The notes under the pieces: generated by a model | Database searches by the model: none | What the model was told of the DNA's origin: nothing | What the model saw: the letters and a program-made list of their open reading frames with translations, nothing else | Shown here: positions 63,154 through 64,000 of the stretch, in pieces | Layout of the letters: each line of letters starts with the position of its first letter | How positions within the stretch are numbered: the stretch's first letter is position 1 | Assembly (NCBI GenBank): GCA_022009995.1 | Contig: CP091734.1 | Coordinates: forward strand, 806,001-870,000 | DNA from: Clostridiales bacterium | Lineage (GTDB): Bacteria; Bacillota; Clostridia; Christensenellales; CAG-917 | Direction of reading: 5' to 3' | Length of the DNA: 64,000 nt | Translations under genes and position numbers: made by a program

Positions 63154-63623
63154 ATGCCAAGAAGAGCAGGCGTACCTAAACGTGACGTACTTCCCGATCC
63201 GAAGTTCAACAGCAAAGTTGTTACGAAACTCATCAATCAGGTAATGTACGACGGCAAAAATCAACTGCCGAAGGTATCGTTTACGGTGCATTTGATATTG
63301 TAGAAAAGAAATTAAACCAACCGGCAATCGACGTTTTTACGAAGGCCCTTGAAAACGTGATGCCCGCAGTCGAAGTCAAAGCAAGACGAGTAGGCGGCAG
63401 CACGTACCAGGTACCTCTCGATATCCGCGCTGACAGAAGACAAACGCTGGGCATCCGCTGGATGACCTTGTACGCAAGAAAACGCGGCGAGAAAAAGATG
63501 GACGAACGTCTTGCAGGCGAAATTATGGACGCTTTCAACAGCACGGGCGGCGCTTTCAAAAAGAAAGAAGAAACCCATCGTATGGCAGAAGCCAACAAAG
63601 CGTTTGCACATTATCGCTGGTAA
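63154..63623 (+). CDS. rpsG: 30S ribosomal protein S7 (one consensus frameshift)
   Basis: S7 organises the 30S head. MPRRAGVPKRDVLPDPKFNS begins it. One A is lost near 63270 (A6T to A5T), after which IVYGAFDIVEKKLNQP follows. The corrected length is exactly 156 residues, as in B. subtilis. Confidence 0.96.
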
Positions 63624-63700
63624 TTTGTATCAACCAATACTTATTGTTAAGGGGAGTCATGAGAATATCTTAATTATAAATAGGGAGAACAACCTAAACT

Positions 63701-64000
63701 ATGCCAAGAGAAATTGCGCTTGAAAACATAAGAAATATAGGTATCATGGCTCATATCGATGCGGGAAAGACCACAACGACCGAGCGTATCCTGTTTTATA
63801 CCGGCAGGGTTCATAAACTCGGCGAAACGCACGAGGGTACCGCCACGATGGACTGGATGGAGCAGGAGCAGGAAAGAGGTATTACCATCACTTCCGCCGC
63901 TACCACCGCGTACTGGAAAAACCATCGTATAAACATTATCGATACCCCGGGTCACGTTGACTTTTCCGTTGAAGTCGAACGAAGCCTTCGTATCCTTGAC
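63701..64000 (+). CDS. fusA: Elongation factor G, 3' end beyond the window
   Basis: The first 100 residues are present: MPREIALENIRNIGIMAHID, G1 AHIDAGKTT (17-25), the switch I region with GTATMDWMEQEQERGITITS, and G3 DTPGH (about 81-85). EF-G translocates tRNAs and mRNA. The frame is open to the window edge. GGGAG lies 14 bases upstream. Confidence 0.97.
   Translation, partial: MPREIALENIRNIGIMAHIDAGKTTTTERILFYTGRVHKLGETHEGTATMDWMEQEQERGITITSAATTAYWKNHRINIIDTPGHVDFSVEVERSLRILD

Overview
The window looks like a chromosomal core region of a Gram-positive, probably endospore-forming member of the Clostridia. The evidence is the S10-spc-alpha ribosomal operon with adk, map, a KOW-domain gene and infA in Firmicutes order, a zinc-type S14, a SpoIIID regulator, a collagen-like spore-surface-type protein, RqcP, RecD2 and an IspD-IspF fusion. 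The order within Clostridia cannot be fixed from this sequence; a long L17 and an archaeal-type phosphoglycerate mutase suggest an uncultured gut-type lineage.

Layout: a C69 (secernin-type) peptidase cut by the left edge and a TetR gene (0-1.8 kb); an iron-uptake operon feoA-feoA-feoB plus a small Cys-rich membrane protein (1.9-5.4); apgM (5.5-6.7); a glycan-degradation block with GH127, GH2, GH20, a mutarotase-like protein and a ROK-like protein (6.8-17.5), interrupted by a TetR-controlled membrane-protein module (10.8-13.5); the ribosomal operon from rpsJ to rplQ (18-33.8); ttcA and spoIIID (33.9-35); a tandem XRE-repressor locus (35-35.7); fba, an M29 aminopeptidase, gap, a collagen-like protein, degV, ispDF and rqcP (35.8-44.7); rpoB-rpoC (45-52.4); metK, recD2, comF, secA, prfB, tsaD and a hemolysin III-type protein (52.5-62.3); and an L7Ae-like gene, rpsL, rpsG and the start of fusA (62.4-64).

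A caution applies to every coding entry. About 40 single- or double-base indels, almost all deletions in short homopolymers (typically A5 read as A3, A4 as A3, A6 as A5), break reading frames throughout, including rpoA, rpoB, rpoC, secA, rpsC, rpsG and other essential genes. Proteins of normal family length are recovered when the frames are joined. I therefore treat these as errors in an unpolished long-read consensus and annotate each gene as one CDS spanning its fragments. These are not called pseudogenes.

The more interesting non-coding content comprises a family of GTAC-N6-GTAC hairpin repeats at two distant loci; a perfect 25-bp palindrome at the XRE locus; matching GC-rich operator-like elements in the promoters of a TetR gene and a PH-domain gene; sigma-E-like and sigma-K-like promoters in front of spoIIID and the collagen-like gene; a possible RF2 programmed frameshift site; and structured leaders ahead of S10, S13, rpoB and the L7Ae-like gene. 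I did not find a CRISPR array, prophage, insertion sequence, rRNA or tRNA.
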